A stretch of DNA of 64,000 bases, taken from contig NZ_JAKUHT010000024.1 of NCBI RefSeq assembly GCF_022436705.1, forward strand, positions 1 through 64,000. The letters are read 5' to 3'. Every line of letters starts with the position of its first letter. The first letter of the stretch is position 1. The translations under genes were made by a program, and so were the position numbers. The notes beneath the pieces were generated by a model. The model was given only the letters and a program-made list of their open reading frames with translations, made no database searches and was not told where the DNA came from. Origin of the DNA: Nocardioides sp. CFH 31398 (GTDB lineage: Bacteria; Actinomycetota; Actinomycetes; Propionibacteriales; Nocardioidaceae). This document shows, one piece after another, positions 1 to 8,933 of the stretch.

Positions 1-1
1 C

Positions 2-1279
2 CCGTCCGGCTTCACCGACCCCGACCGCACGGTCCTGCCGCCGCAGGTGAGGCGCACGACGCTGCCCAGCGGCCTGCGGGTCATCACCGAGGCGATGCCC
101 GGGGTCCGCTCGGCCTCCCTGGGCGTCTGGGTGGGCGTGGGGTCCCGCGACGAGAGCCCGGCGCTCCACGGCTGCTCCCACTTCCTCGAGCACGTCCTGT
201 TCAAGGGGACGTCGACCCGCAGCGCCATGGACCTCTCCGTGGCCCTCGACGAGGTCGGGGGAGAGGTCAACGCCTTCACCGACCGTGAGCACACCTGCTT
301 CCACGCGCGCGTCCTGGACGCCGACCTGCCCCTGGCGGTCGACGTCCTGGGTGACATGGTCACCGACTCGCTGATCGCCGACGTCGACGTCGACGCCGAG
401 CGCGAGGTCATCCTCGACGAGATCGCGATGCACGCCGACGACCCGGACGACGTCGTCGCCGACCTGTTCGCCGAGCGGGCCTGGCCCGGCTCGCCGCTGG
501 GTCAGCCGGTCGCCGGCACCGCCGACTCGATCGCGGCGCTGAGCCGGGAGCAGGTGGCGCGGTTCCACGCGGACCACTACCGGCCCGGCTCGATCGTCGT
601 CTCCGCGGCCGGCAACCTCGACCACGACGAGGTCGTCGCCCACGTCGTCCGGGCGTTCTCGCGTCGCGGCTTCCTGGACGGGCCCGGCGAGCCGCGGACG
701 GTGGAGCGCACGTCGTCGCCCCTCCTGCCCGTCGCCGGGGAGTCCCGGCTGTCGCGACCCTTCGAGCAGGTGAGCGTGCTGCTCGGGCACCGCGGGCTCG
801 TGCGCGGTGACGCGCGGCGCTACGCCCTCGGCGTCCTCGTGACCGCGCTGGGCGGCGGGACGTCGTCCCGGCTCTTCCAGGAGGTCCGCGAGCGCCGCGG
901 CCTCGCCTACTCGGTCTACGCCTACTCCTCGGCGTACCGCGACGCGGGGGTGCTCGCCGTCGGCGCCTCCTGCCTGCCGGAGCGGGTCGAGGCCCTGGTG
1001 GACGTCGTCCGCGCCGAGCTCGCCGAGGCCGCGCGCACCGGGCTGTCCGCCGAGGAGGTGCGCCGCGGCCAGGGCCAGCTGCGCGGCGCCACCGTGCTCG
1101 GGCTGGAGGACCCGGGGTCACGCATGTACCGCCTGGGCCGCTCCGAGCTCGCCGGCGAGGTGCACCTCGGGGTCGACGACGTCCTCGACCGCATCGGCGC
1201 GGTCACCCCCGACGCCGTCGGGGCCCTGGCCGCCGAGCTGCTGTCCGGCCCCGAGACGCTGGCCCTCGTCGGTCCCTGA
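2..1279 (+). CDS. M16 family zinc metallopeptidase (5' end outside window)
   Basis: Processing-peptidase/insulinase-type protein. Numbered from the internal GTG at 47, the inverted zinc motif HFLEH lies at residues 45-49, and a C-terminal M16 domain follows with the usual R-Y pair region near GLAYSVYAYSS. The reading frame stays open to the left edge (codons from base 2), and the GTG at 47 has no ribosome binding site, so the true start is probably upstream. In many actinobacteria this gene sits between polynucleotide phosphorylase and dapB. Here dapB lies about 2.4 kb downstream, with a monooxygenase/MarR pair and a methyltransferase inserted. The substrate is unknown; family assignment is firm. 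Confidence 0.9.
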   Translation, partial: PSGFTDPDRTVLPPQVRRTTLPSGLRVITEAMPGVRSASLGVWVGVGSRDESPALHGCSHFLEHVLFKGTSTRSAMDLSVALDEVGGEVNAFTDREHTCFHARVLDADLPLAVDVLGDMVTDSLIADVDVDAEREVILDEIAMHADDPDDVVADLFAERAWPGSPLGQPVAGTADSIAALSREQVARFHADHYRPGSIVVSAAGNLDHDEVVAHVVRAFSRRGFLDGPGEPRTVERTSSPLLPVAGESRLSRPFEQVSVLLGHRGLVRGDARRYALGVLVTALGGGTSSRLFQEVRERRGLAYSVYAYSSAYRDAGVLAVGASCLPERVEALVDVVRAELAEAARTGLSAEEVRRGQGQLRGATVLGLEDPGSRMYRLGRSELAGEVHLGVDDVLDRIGAVTPDAVGALAAELLSGPETLALVGP

Positions 1280-1307
1280 CCGCCGGTCCTCCGTTTAGCC
1301 CGGACGT

Positions 1308-1341
1308 GTTCACTTCACTGTGAAGTCACTTCACCATGAAC
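1308..1341. promoter_or_regulatory. Palindromic operator upstream of monooxygenase/MarR pair
   Basis: ACTTCAC (1312-1318) and GTGAAGT (1320-1326) form a perfect 15-bp palindrome around a central T. CACTTCAC recurs at 1327-1334, and GTTCA (1308-1312) pairs with TGAAC (1337-1341) as an outer inverted repeat. The cluster is 23 bases before the monooxygenase start and stands out as AT-richer than its surroundings. MarR-family regulators bind such short palindromes, and a marR gene is the second gene of this unit, so autoregulation is the likely role (inference). Confidence 0.6.
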
Positions 1342-1363
1342 TGATCCCACGGACGGAGTGAGC

Positions 1364-2608
1364 ATGACCGGCACCGCACGACCCGCCCCGCGCGTCCTCG
1401 TCACCGGCGCGAGCATCGCCGGTCCCACCCTGGCGTGGGGCCTTGACCGCGCGGGCTTCGAGGTGACCCTGCTCGAGCGGTCGCCCGAGCCGCGCCGGGC
1501 GGGGCAGAACATCGACGTCCGGGGCCTCGGTCGCGAGGTGGTGCGCCGCATGGGCCTCGAGGGCGAGGTCATGGCGAACCTGACCGGTGAGAAGGGGACG
1601 CGCTTCGTCGACCGGTCCGGGTCGCCGTACGCCGTGTTCCCGCGCACCGAGGGGCAGGACGGCCCCACGGCGGAGGTCGAGATCCTGCGCGGCGCCCTGG
1701 CCGGGATCCTGATGGACCGGGTGCCCGCGGGCGTCGAGGTCCGGTACGGCGACCACGTGGTCGGCGCCGAGCAGGACGCCGCCGGGGTCGACGTGGACCT
1801 GGCGAGCGGGCGCCGCGAGCGGTACGACCTGCTCCTGGTGGCCGAGGGCCGCAGCTCCCGGACACGACGGCTGCTCCTCGGCGACACGACCACCTACCGG
1901 GAGCGTGGCGTGACGCTGACTTTCGGCACCCTCGACCGGGTCCTGGGCGACACCGACTTCTGGGACTGGTACACCGCCACCGGCGGCCGCGTGGCGTCGA
2001 TGCGTCCCGACAACCTCGGGACGATCCGGGCCACCCTGTCCTTCACCTCGCCGCCCATGGGCTTCGAGCGGCTGCCCCTCGACGCGCAGCTCATCGTCCT
2101 GCGCGAGCGGTTCGCCGGTGCCGGCTGGCAGGCCGAGCGCATCCTGGACGGCTTCGCGGCGCGCCCCGAGGAGTTCTACAGCCAGCGGATGGAGCAGGTC
2201 GTGCTCCGGCCTTGGAGCCGCGGGCGGGTCGCGCTGGTCGGCGACGCCGCCTGGGGCTCGGGACCCACCGGGATGGGGACGACGCTGGCCCTCGTCGGCG
2301 CGCACGTGCTGACCGGGGAGCTCGCCGCCGACCGGGAGCGGGGCCTCACCTCGCCCGCCGCGGCGTTCGGCCGCTACGAGCGGCTCCTGCGTCGCTACGT
2401 GGACAGCGCCCAGGGCCTGCCGCCCGGAGGGGCCCGGCTGGTGCACCCGGCCTCGCGGCTCGGCGTCCGCGGGATCCAGGCGATGCACCGCGTGACGGCG
2501 TCCCGGCCGGTGCGGCGCCTGTTCACCGAGCACCTCCTCACCAGCGAGACGCACGAGCCCGTGCTCCCCGACTACCCCTTCGCCGGGGAGGTGGGCGCGA
2601 GCCTCTGA
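1364..2608 (+). CDS. FAD-dependent monooxygenase (TetX/PHBH-like)
   Basis: Flavoprotein hydroxylase of 414 residues. The N-terminal Rossmann segment (VLVTGASIAGPTLAWGL) binds ADP of FAD. A second FAD motif, GRVALVGDAAWGSGP, lies near residues 285-300 and is followed by GMGTTLALVGAHVL. No membrane segments are seen. ATG 1364 is preferred over the GTG at 1358 because GGAG (1355-1358) lies five bases before it. The marR gene starts 13 bases downstream, so the two probably form one unit controlled by the palindrome at 1308-1341. Relatives hydroxylate aromatic compounds or inactivate antibiotics such as tetracyclines; the substrate here cannot be read from sequence. Confidence 0.85.
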   Translation: MTGTARPAPRVLVTGASIAGPTLAWGLDRAGFEVTLLERSPEPRRAGQNIDVRGLGREVVRRMGLEGEVMANLTGEKGTRFVDRSGSPYAVFPRTEGQDGPTAEVEILRGALAGILMDRVPAGVEVRYGDHVVGAEQDAAGVDVDLASGRRERYDLLLVAEGRSSRTRRLLLGDTTTYRERGVTLTFGTLDRVLGDTDFWDWYTATGGRVASMRPDNLGTIRATLSFTSPPMGFERLPLDAQLIVLRERFAGAGWQAERILDGFAARPEEFYSQRMEQVVLRPWSRGRVALVGDAAWGSGPTGMGTTLALVGAHVLTGELAADRERGLTSPAAAFGRYERLLRRYVDSAQGLPPGGARLVHPASRLGVRGIQAMHRVTASRPVRRLFTEHLLTSETHEPVLPDYPFAGEVGASL

Positions 2609-2621
2609 GAGGATCGGCGAC

Positions 2622-3089
2622 GTGTCGCAGGAGCCGGACGACGGGCGGGCCGCCCTGCACGTCGAGGTGCTCGAGGCCCTGCGCGGCTACGCCGTGGCCT
2701 ACCAGGAGTCGACGCTGCACTTCGCCCGGTCCGTCGGGCTGCCCACCACCGACGGCGTCGCGCTGGGTGAGGTCGTGTACGCCGACCTCACCGGCGCGCC
2801 CCTGTCGCCGGCCGGGCTCTCGCGGCGTACCGGCCTGACCTCGGGTGCCGTCAACGCCCTGGTGAACCTGCTCGCGCAGCACGGGCTGCTGACTCGGACC
2901 CGGGAGCACGACGACCGACGGATCGTCTCGCTGCGGCCCACGGCCGAGGCGCTCGAGCGGGCCCAGGCCTACTACGGCACGCGGGCCGAGGAGCTGCAGG
3001 ACGCCCTGGCGTCGTACGACCACGAGGAGCTGCGTCGGGTGCGCGACTTCCTGGTCCGCTTCGCCGCGATCCTGCCGCGGGCCGACTGA
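2622..3089 (+). CDS. MarR family transcriptional regulator
   Basis: A 155-residue winged-helix regulator. The helix-turn-helix reads LSRRTGLTSGAVNALVNLLAQ (about residues 66-86), followed by the wing TREHDDRRIVSL, whose DxR is the MarR signature. The GTG start at 2622 is preceded by GAGAGG about ten bases upstream. It follows the flavin monooxygenase closely. MarR proteins are usually ligand-released repressors of their own operon, which fits the palindrome upstream of the pair. The ligand is unknown, but a phenolic or drug-like substrate of the monooxygenase is the natural guess. Confidence 0.9.
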   Translation: MSQEPDDGRAALHVEVLEALRGYAVAYQESTLHFARSVGLPTTDGVALGEVVYADLTGAPLSPAGLSRRTGLTSGAVNALVNLLAQHGLLTRTREHDDRRIVSLRPTAEALERAQAYYGTRAEELQDALASYDHEELRRVRDFLVRFAAILPRAD

Positions 3090-3126
3090 CCGGGTCGGCG
3101 CCGCCCGCGGCGCACCGGGGCGTCGG

Positions 3127-3648
3127 TCAGGTGCGGGTGCCGACGATCCCGATGACCGGCGGGTCGGCGGAGTCGAGGCGGGTGACCTCGAAGCCGGCGC
3201 CGGCGAGGGCGTTGCTGGCGCCGCCGACCACCTTGGCGAGGTCCTCCCGCACGCGGGGCGTCTCGTAGAACAGGAAGAGCTTGCCGCCCGGCACGAGCCG
3301 GTCGTGCAGCAGTGCCACCTCGTCGGCGCAGTCGCGGACCCAGAACAGGTTCACGTTGAAGGCGAACGCCTTGTCGAGGCGGCGGACCGGCACCCGCAGC
3401 GTCGCCAGGTCGATCTGTCGCACCGTGAGCCGACCGGAGTCGACGTGCGGCTGGTTGCGCCGCCGGGTGCGGTCGACGCCCGACTCCGAGCGGTCGATGC
3501 AGAAGAGCTTGCCCGACGAGAGCCGGGGACAGATCACCTCCGCCGCCGCCCCGGGACCGCAACCGATCTCGAGGAGGTGGTCGGTGCCCTGCACGTCCAT
3601 CGCCCCGACCGCCCACCGGATGCGCGGGGGAACCGTCTGCCGCACCAT
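3127..3648 (-). CDS. SAM-dependent class I methyltransferase
   Basis: A 173-residue small-molecule-type methyltransferase. SAM-binding motif I is LLEIGCGPGAAAEVI (about residues 25-39), with an acidic residue in FCIDRSE at the end of strand 2 and a motif-IV-like segment at AFAFNVNLFW. PGGKLFLFYE near residue 123 is the usual post-motif strand. It is shorter than most family members because no extra substrate-recognition insertions are present. It is transcribed towards the marR gene and divergently from dapB, with 40 bases between the starts. The substrate is not identifiable. Confidence 0.85.
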   Translation of the reverse strand: MVRQTVPPRIRWAVGAMDVQGTDHLLEIGCGPGAAAEVICPRLSSGKLFCIDRSESGVDRTRRRNQPHVDSGRLTVRQIDLATLRVPVRRLDKAFAFNVNLFWVRDCADEVALLHDRLVPGGKLFLFYETPRVREDLAKVVGGASNALAGAGFEVTRLDSADPPVIGIVGTRT

Positions 3649-3679
3649 GGGTCGTAGCCTGCCAGATCCCGCGCACTAG

Positions 3680-4474
<795 letters not shown>

Positions 4475-4568
4475 CGACTCGGCAACACCTTCTCGCCGGG
4501 CGTGGCGATCGGTCCGGTGAGGTGGCAGGCTGCCCGGGTCGACCCTTACTCGGAAGGTGACCATCCCC

Positions 4569-4784
4569 GTGCGTCCCACCTCGCGCCTCGTGCGCCCCGC
4601 CGTCCTGGCCGCCACCCTCACGGCCCCCGTGGCGGTCCTCGCCCTCGCGCTGCCCGCCCAGGCCGCCCCGATCGAGACGGAGCCCCGCGTCACCGCTCCC
4701 ATCGAGACCGAGCCGCGCACGAGCAGCGCCCCGATCGAGACCGAGCCGCGCGTCGCGGCGCCGATCGAGACCGAGCCCCGCTGA
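4569..4784 (+). CDS. Small secreted peptide with four PIETEPR repeats
   Basis: I do not recognise this gene. The predicted 71-residue product has a basic N-terminus, a hydrophobic stretch (about residues 11-29) and a likely signal-peptidase site after AQA near residue 32. The mature part is about 39 residues made almost wholly of four PIETEPR copies (34-40, 44-50, 55-61, 65-71) joined by two- to three-residue linkers (VTA, TSSA, VAA). GTG 4569 is preferred over GTG 4557 because GGAAGGTG (4552-4559) then sits at a normal distance. The repeated glutamates suggest an extracellular acidic, proline-kinked peptide. Function unknown. Confidence 0.65.
   Translation: MRPTSRLVRPAVLAATLTAPVAVLALALPAQAAPIETEPRVTAPIETEPRTSSAPIETEPRVAAPIETEPR
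4668..4781 (+). repeat. Four in-frame copies of a 21-base unit encoding PIETEPR
   Basis: The four units begin at 4668, 4698, 4731 and 4761 and are separated by 9 to 12 bases. Each encodes the identical heptapeptide, while several third positions differ (for example acggagccccgc against accgagccgcgc). This pattern points to older duplication kept at protein level rather than very recent slippage. Confidence 0.85.
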
Positions 4785-4808
4785 CCCGGGCGTGACGTGC
4801 GGGTGGGC

Positions 4809-5357
4809 TCAGCCCACCTGCGTGTGCAGCCGCACCTGCGTGAGCAGGTGCTCCCCGGTGCCGTCGACGTCCATCTGCCGGTGGGCGCTGTCCGGCGCCC
4901 AGCCGGCACCCGTCAGGAAGCCTCGCGTGGCCTCGTCGGTGGCGAGGCTCCAGGTGACCAGACGGGCGAAGCGGTCCGCCACGACGGTGTCGACCGCGGC
5001 TTGCAGCAGCCGCGAGCCGTGACCCCGGCCCCGTTCGGCGGGGTCGACGACCAAGTCGACCATCTCGGCGTCCGCGACCGGGTCGAGGTCGGGATCGGTC
5101 GCCGGCGCGGTCACGACGTACCCGGTGACCCGGTTGCGCTCGAGCGCCACCAGCACCCGCACCCGGGCGTCCGGGGGAGCGGCCATCGAGGAGTGCCAGG
5201 CACGGGACGCCTCGTCGACGTCGATCTCGAGCAGGCCGGCCGGGAGGACGCCGTCGTACGTCGCGGGCCAGGCTCGCGCCTGCACCGCCGCGATGGCGGC
5301 GGCGTCGTCGCCCCAGGCGAGGCGCACCGAGACGTCGGCGGTGGGGGCGGGCTCCAC
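4809..5357 (-). CDS. GNAT family N-acetyltransferase
   Basis: Acetyl-CoA-dependent acetyltransferase of 182 residues. The acetyl-CoA loop is seen in VDLVVDPAERGRGHGSRLLQ (about residues 100-119), the RxxGxG-type motif A. The fold is complete, from the N-terminal VRLAWGDDAAAIAAVQ to the late FLTGAGW strand. It is transcribed towards the repeat-peptide gene (24 bases between stops) and follows the DUF3043 gene by 17 bases, so those two may be cotranscribed. The acceptor substrate is not identifiable. Confidence 0.85.
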   Translation of the reverse strand: MEPAPTADVSVRLAWGDDAAAIAAVQARAWPATYDGVLPAGLLEIDVDEASRAWHSSMAAPPDARVRVLVALERNRVTGYVVTAPATDPDLDPVADAEMVDLVVDPAERGRGHGSRLLQAAVDTVVADRFARLVTWSLATDEATRGFLTGAGWAPDSAHRQMDVDGTGEHLLTQVRLHTQVG

Positions 5358-5374
5358 GGGGTGGTCCGGCCCGC

Positions 5375-5989
5375 TCAGCGGTAGGTCTCGGGCAGGGTCT
5401 GGCCGAGCTTGACCTGCGCCTTCGGGAGCCGCATGAACTTCATCTGCAGCGAGCGTGAGATGGCGTAGTACGTCGTGCCCTTCAGCGGTGCGTCCGGGAA
5501 GCGGCGCTTGAGCTCGCGGCGCAGGCGCATCCGCAGGAACAGCATGTCCAGGACGACGAGCACCAGGGTGCCGAGCAGCACCAGGTTGCCGATGCTCGCC
5601 AGGCGCGGGTTGCCGGAGTAGCCCAGGATCAGCGTGACGATCAGCAGCGGCAGCATGAGCTCGACGAACGACAGCCGGGTGTCGACGTAGTCGCGGATGA
5701 ACCGGCGGACCGGGCCCTTGTCGCGCGGCGGCAGGTACCGCTCGTCGCCGGTCTTCATCCCGTGCCGGATCTCCTGGCTGCGGGTGGACCGGGCGGCACG
5801 CTGGGCGGCCGCCTGCTCCTTGCGGGTCCGCGGCGTCTTCGCCTTGGCCTTCCGCAGCGCCTCCGCCTCCTTGCGGGTGGGCGTCGGCCGCCCCTTGCCC
5901 ACGGTCGCGCCCGTCGCGGACGACGGGGTCTCGACGACGGTGTCGGTGGTCTCGTTCTTGTCGCGGCGGAACAACGCGGTGGGCCTCAC
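5375..5989 (-). CDS. DUF3043 membrane protein
   Basis: An actinobacteria-specific membrane protein of unknown function (204 residues). The first 95 residues are highly charged, rich in Lys/Arg/Ala and Thr, with many basic clusters (RKEAEALRKAKAK). Two adjacent hydrophobic segments follow (about residues 108-126 and 134-153), then a basic tail containing RMRLRRELKRRFP. Family recognition rests on the C-terminal part (DTRLSFVELMLPLLIVTLILG). It is divergent from pspA, with 164 bases between the starts, so the two may share a promoter region. Confidence 0.8.
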   Translation of the reverse strand: MRPTALFRRDKNETTDTVVETPSSATGATVGKGRPTPTRKEAEALRKAKAKTPRTRKEQAAAQRAARSTRSQEIRHGMKTGDERYLPPRDKGPVRRFIRDYVDTRLSFVELMLPLLIVTLILGYSGNPRLASIGNLVLLGTLVLVVLDMLFLRMRLRRELKRRFPDAPLKGTTYYAISRSLQMKFMRLPKAQVKLGQTLPETYR

Positions 5990-6153
5990 GGGTCGCAGGA
6001 CGGCTGGGAGAGCCAGTCTACGGCGGTCGCAGGCGTCTGGGGTTTGCGCCTAGGCTGGGCGGGAGAGAAGCACGTCGTACCCGGCCGAGCCGGCGAGCAG
6101 CACCCGCGCACCCCACGACGTCCAGAGCAGACCCCACGAGGAGTGGTCCACCC

Positions 6154-6957
6154 ATGGCCCTGATGAAGCGCTTCGGCATGATCTTCCGGTCCAAGGCGAA
6201 CGCCGCCCTGGACCGTGCGGAGGACCCTCGCGAGACGCTCGACTACAGCTACCAGCGCCAGCTCGAGCTGCTGAGCAAGGTGCGCCGGGGCGTCGCCGAC
6301 GTGGCGACGAGCCGCAAGCGGGTCGAGCTGCAGGTCAAGCAGCTCGAGCAGCAGGCCGACAAGCTCCAGCAGCAGGCGGAGAAGGCCATCTCGGTCGACC
6401 GCGAGGACCTCGCCCGCGAGGCGCTGACCCGCAAGTCGGGTCTCAACCAGCAGATCGCCGACCTGCAGACGCAGCACGCGCAGCTGCAGGGCGAGGAGGA
6501 GAAGCTCACCCTCGCGCAGCAGCGGCTGCAGGCGAAGGTGGAGTCCTTCCGCACCCGCAAGGAGACGATCAAGGCGACGTACACCGCCGCCGAGGCGCAG
6601 ACCCGCATCGGCGAGGCCATGAGTGGCATCGGCGAGGAGATGGGTGACGTCGGCCTGGCGATCCAGCGCGCCGAGGACAAGACGGCGAACATGCAGGCGC
6701 GCGCCGGGGCCATCGACGAGCTGATCGCCTCCGGCGCCCTCGACGACGTCTCGAGCCCAGGCGGCAGCGACGACATCTCCCGCGAGCTCGAGGCGATGAG
6801 CTCCGGTGCGGACGTCGAGGCCGAGCTCGCCCGTCTCAAGGGCGGCGGCAGCAGCGCCCCGCAGCAGCTGCCCTCCGGCTCGACCGGCGGCTCCGCCGAC
6901 GCTCTCGACGCGGAGCTGGCCCAGCTGAAGAAGCAGAACGAGGGGGGCCAGGCATGA
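6154..6957 (+). CDS. pspA: Phage-shock protein A (PspA/IM30)
   Basis: Peripheral membrane coiled-coil protein of the ESCRT-III/PspA family that binds stressed cytoplasmic membrane. Its 267 residues include the amphipathic N-terminal helix (MALMKRFGMIFRSKANAAL), long heptad coiled coils (about 30-200) and a Gly/Ser-rich tail with repeats of AELAxLK. The start is ATG 6154 with GAGGAG upstream. It overlaps the next gene by ATGA and leads a four-gene set PspA-PspAA-HtpX-PspAB, an actinobacterial arrangement without PspBC. Regulation is not visible. Confidence 0.93.
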   Translation: MALMKRFGMIFRSKANAALDRAEDPRETLDYSYQRQLELLSKVRRGVADVATSRKRVELQVKQLEQQADKLQQQAEKAISVDREDLAREALTRKSGLNQQIADLQTQHAQLQGEEEKLTLAQQRLQAKVESFRTRKETIKATYTAAEAQTRIGEAMSGIGEEMGDVGLAIQRAEDKTANMQARAGAIDELIASGALDDVSSPGGSDDISRELEAMSSGADVEAELARLKGGGSSAPQQLPSGSTGGSADALDAELAQLKKQNEGGQA

Positions 6958-7232
6958 TCGTGCGCATCCTCGGTGAGGGGCAGTTCGACGTCGCCGACGA
7001 CCGCATCGACACGCTCAACGAGCTGGACGACGCCGTCGAGGCGGCCATCGCGGCGGACGACGAGGCCGCGTTCACGACGGCGTTCGCCGCGCTGCTCGAG
7101 GCCGTGCGGGTCTCGGCCGCGCCGCACGCCGCCGACGCGCTCGACGCCTCCGACCTGGTCCTGCCGCCGGCCGACGCCTCCATGGGCGAGGTCCGCGAGA
7201 TGCTCGCCGAGGACGGGCTGATCCCCGGCTGA
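6954..7232 (+). CDS. pspAA: PspA-associated protein PspAA
   Basis: A 92-residue acidic protein starting MIVRILGEGQFDVADD, matching the small PspAA family that accompanies PspA in actinobacteria and archaea. It has no signal peptide or membrane segment. It overlaps pspA by four bases (ATGA), so translation is probably coupled. The role inferred from conserved linkage is partnership with PspA in envelope-stress response; its biochemistry is unknown. Confidence 0.8.
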   Translation: MIVRILGEGQFDVADDRIDTLNELDDAVEAAIAADDEAAFTTAFAALLEAVRVSAAPHAADALDASDLVLPPADASMGEVREMLAEDGLIPG

Positions 7233-7284
7233 ACGGTCTGAGAACCGCCTGAGGAGCCTTGGCGGAGCGGGGGAGAATAGGGAC

Positions 7285-8208
7285 ATGGCCAGATCCCGCT
7301 TCATCAAGGACTCCGGGCTCACCGCCCGGATGACGCTCGTCATGTTCCTGCTCGGCGCGCTGTTCGTCGCACTCATCGTCGCGCTCATGGCCATCGCGGG
7401 CCGGGTCGGGGGCGGCGGCCTCGTGGTCGTCGTCGGCCTCGTCGGGATCGGGGTGGCCTTCTGGCAGTGGTGGTCCTCCGACAAGGTGGCCATGCGCGCC
7501 ATGCGCGCCCGGGAGGTCTCGCCGCAGGAGGCTCCCGAGCTCCACGGGATGATCGACCGACTCTGCGCCCTGGCCGACATGCCGAAGCCGCGCGTCGGCG
7601 TCGCCGACATGTCCATGCCGAACGCGTTCGCCACCGGGCGCTCCCCGGAGCGTGCCGTGGTGTGCGTGACCACCGGCATCCTCCGCACGCTGGACGCCGA
7701 GGAGCTCGAGGCCGTCCTCGCCCACGAGCTCTCGCACGTCGCGCACCGCGACGTCCTCGTCATGACCGCCGCGTCGTCCGCCGGCATCGTCGCGGGCATG
7801 CTGACCAACGGCGCCCAGTACGGCGGGTTCGCGCTGTCGCGGTCGCGCAACAACAACGCCGCCGTCGCGTTCGTCGCGGCCCTCGCCGTCAGCCTGGTCG
7901 TGTACGCCATCAGCTTCTTCCTGACCCGGCTGCTCTCGCGCTACCGCGAGATGTGCGCCGACCGTTCGGGTGCCTACCTGACGATGAAGCCGGCGGCGCT
8001 GGCGTCGGCGCTGCAGAAGATCAGCGGCGACATGGCCCGCATCCCGCAGCGCGACCTGCGGGCCAACGCGGCGATGAACGCGTTCTTCATCGCCCCGGCG
8101 GTGTCGGGCATCTCGTTCTCGCAGCTGACCTCGACCCACCCGTCGCTGGAGCAGCGGCTCGAGCAGCTCGCGCGGATCCAGGCCGAGCTCGACCGTCCCG
8201 TCGCCTGA
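7285..8208 (+). CDS. htpX: M48 family membrane metalloprotease HtpX
   Basis: Integral-membrane zinc protease of 307 residues that degrades misfolded membrane proteins. Two membrane segments lie at about residues 16-40 and 44-62. The zinc motif HELSH is at 147-151 with HRD following, and the third ligand region is the later EMCADRSGAY. Further hydrophobic segments lie at about 160-180 and 190-213. Its place inside the psp cluster, 52 bases after pspAA, ties it to membrane quality control. GTG-rich neighbours aside, the ATG 7285 start is clear. Confidence 0.92.
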   Translation: MARSRFIKDSGLTARMTLVMFLLGALFVALIVALMAIAGRVGGGGLVVVVGLVGIGVAFWQWWSSDKVAMRAMRAREVSPQEAPELHGMIDRLCALADMPKPRVGVADMSMPNAFATGRSPERAVVCVTTGILRTLDAEELEAVLAHELSHVAHRDVLVMTAASSAGIVAGMLTNGAQYGGFALSRSRNNNAAVAFVAALAVSLVVYAISFFLTRLLSRYREMCADRSGAYLTMKPAALASALQKISGDMARIPQRDLRANAAMNAFFIAPAVSGISFSQLTSTHPSLEQRLEQLARIQAELDRPVA

Positions 8209-8233
8209 CGGCCCGGTCTGCGACGCTGAGGCC

Positions 8234-8806
8234 ATGGGCTTCCTCGACGCGATCCTCGGACGCCGCGCCCCGCGCCCGAACCGGCTCGACGACCTGTTCC
8301 ACCTCCCGAACGCGGCGGTGACCCTGCAGACCGCGGCGGGCCTCGAGCCGACCGGTGTGGGGGCCGTCTGCTACCGCGGGGCCGCGGGGGCCGCGTTCAG
8401 CCAGACCCAGGACGAGATCGTCCAGCTGCTCGACGCCGACCCGAATGCCCCGAAGGTCGAGAAGAGCGTCGACTCGTTCGGCTTCACCTGGCTCGTCGTC
8501 CGCCGCGACCCGAGCGACACCTCCGGGCTCGCAACCGACCTGCACGCGGTCAACACCATCCTCGGCGACCAGGGCTTCGCCGACGGGCTGCTCTGCTCGC
8601 ACCTCGGGTTCAGCGACGCCTCGGGCCGCCGGCTCGCCGTCGTCTACCTCTACAAGCAGGGCACGTTCTACCCCTTCGCCCCGACCGGCCCGCAGTCGCG
8701 CGACAACCTGCTCGAGCTTTCGGTGCGCGACCACCTCACCGGCGAGCTGCCGATGGAGAAGGACACCTCCCGCTGGCTCGCCATCTGGGGCGCCCCCGGC
8801 ATCTGA
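8234..8806 (+). CDS. pspAB: PspA-associated protein PspAB
   Basis: A 190-residue cytosolic protein beginning MGFLDAILGRR, matching the PspAB family found next to HtpX and PspA in actinobacteria. No catalytic motif or membrane segment is visible. It follows htpX by 25 bases and closes the psp set. Function is known only by association; a role with PspA and HtpX in envelope stress is inferred from gene order. Confidence 0.75.
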   Translation: MGFLDAILGRRAPRPNRLDDLFHLPNAAVTLQTAAGLEPTGVGAVCYRGAAGAAFSQTQDEIVQLLDADPNAPKVEKSVDSFGFTWLVVRRDPSDTSGLATDLHAVNTILGDQGFADGLLCSHLGFSDASGRRLAVVYLYKQGTFYPFAPTGPQSRDNLLELSVRDHLTGELPMEKDTSRWLAIWGAPGI

Positions 8807-8933
8807 GCCGCCACGTCCGGGCCTGCGAGACCGTGGCCGCGGGACCCGGTGAGGCGGACGGGGCGGTCCTCCGGGCCCGTCACGGTCCCGACAGGCTCGA
8901 CCGGCGGTGGTCCGACCTGACCGGCTGCGGCGG

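Noticed and set aside
1331-2554. 407-residue minus-strand ORF opposite the monooxygenase
   Set aside because: A GC-skew shadow: composition is Gly/Arg/Pro/His-rich, no domain, and the plus-strand gene has clear FAD motifs.
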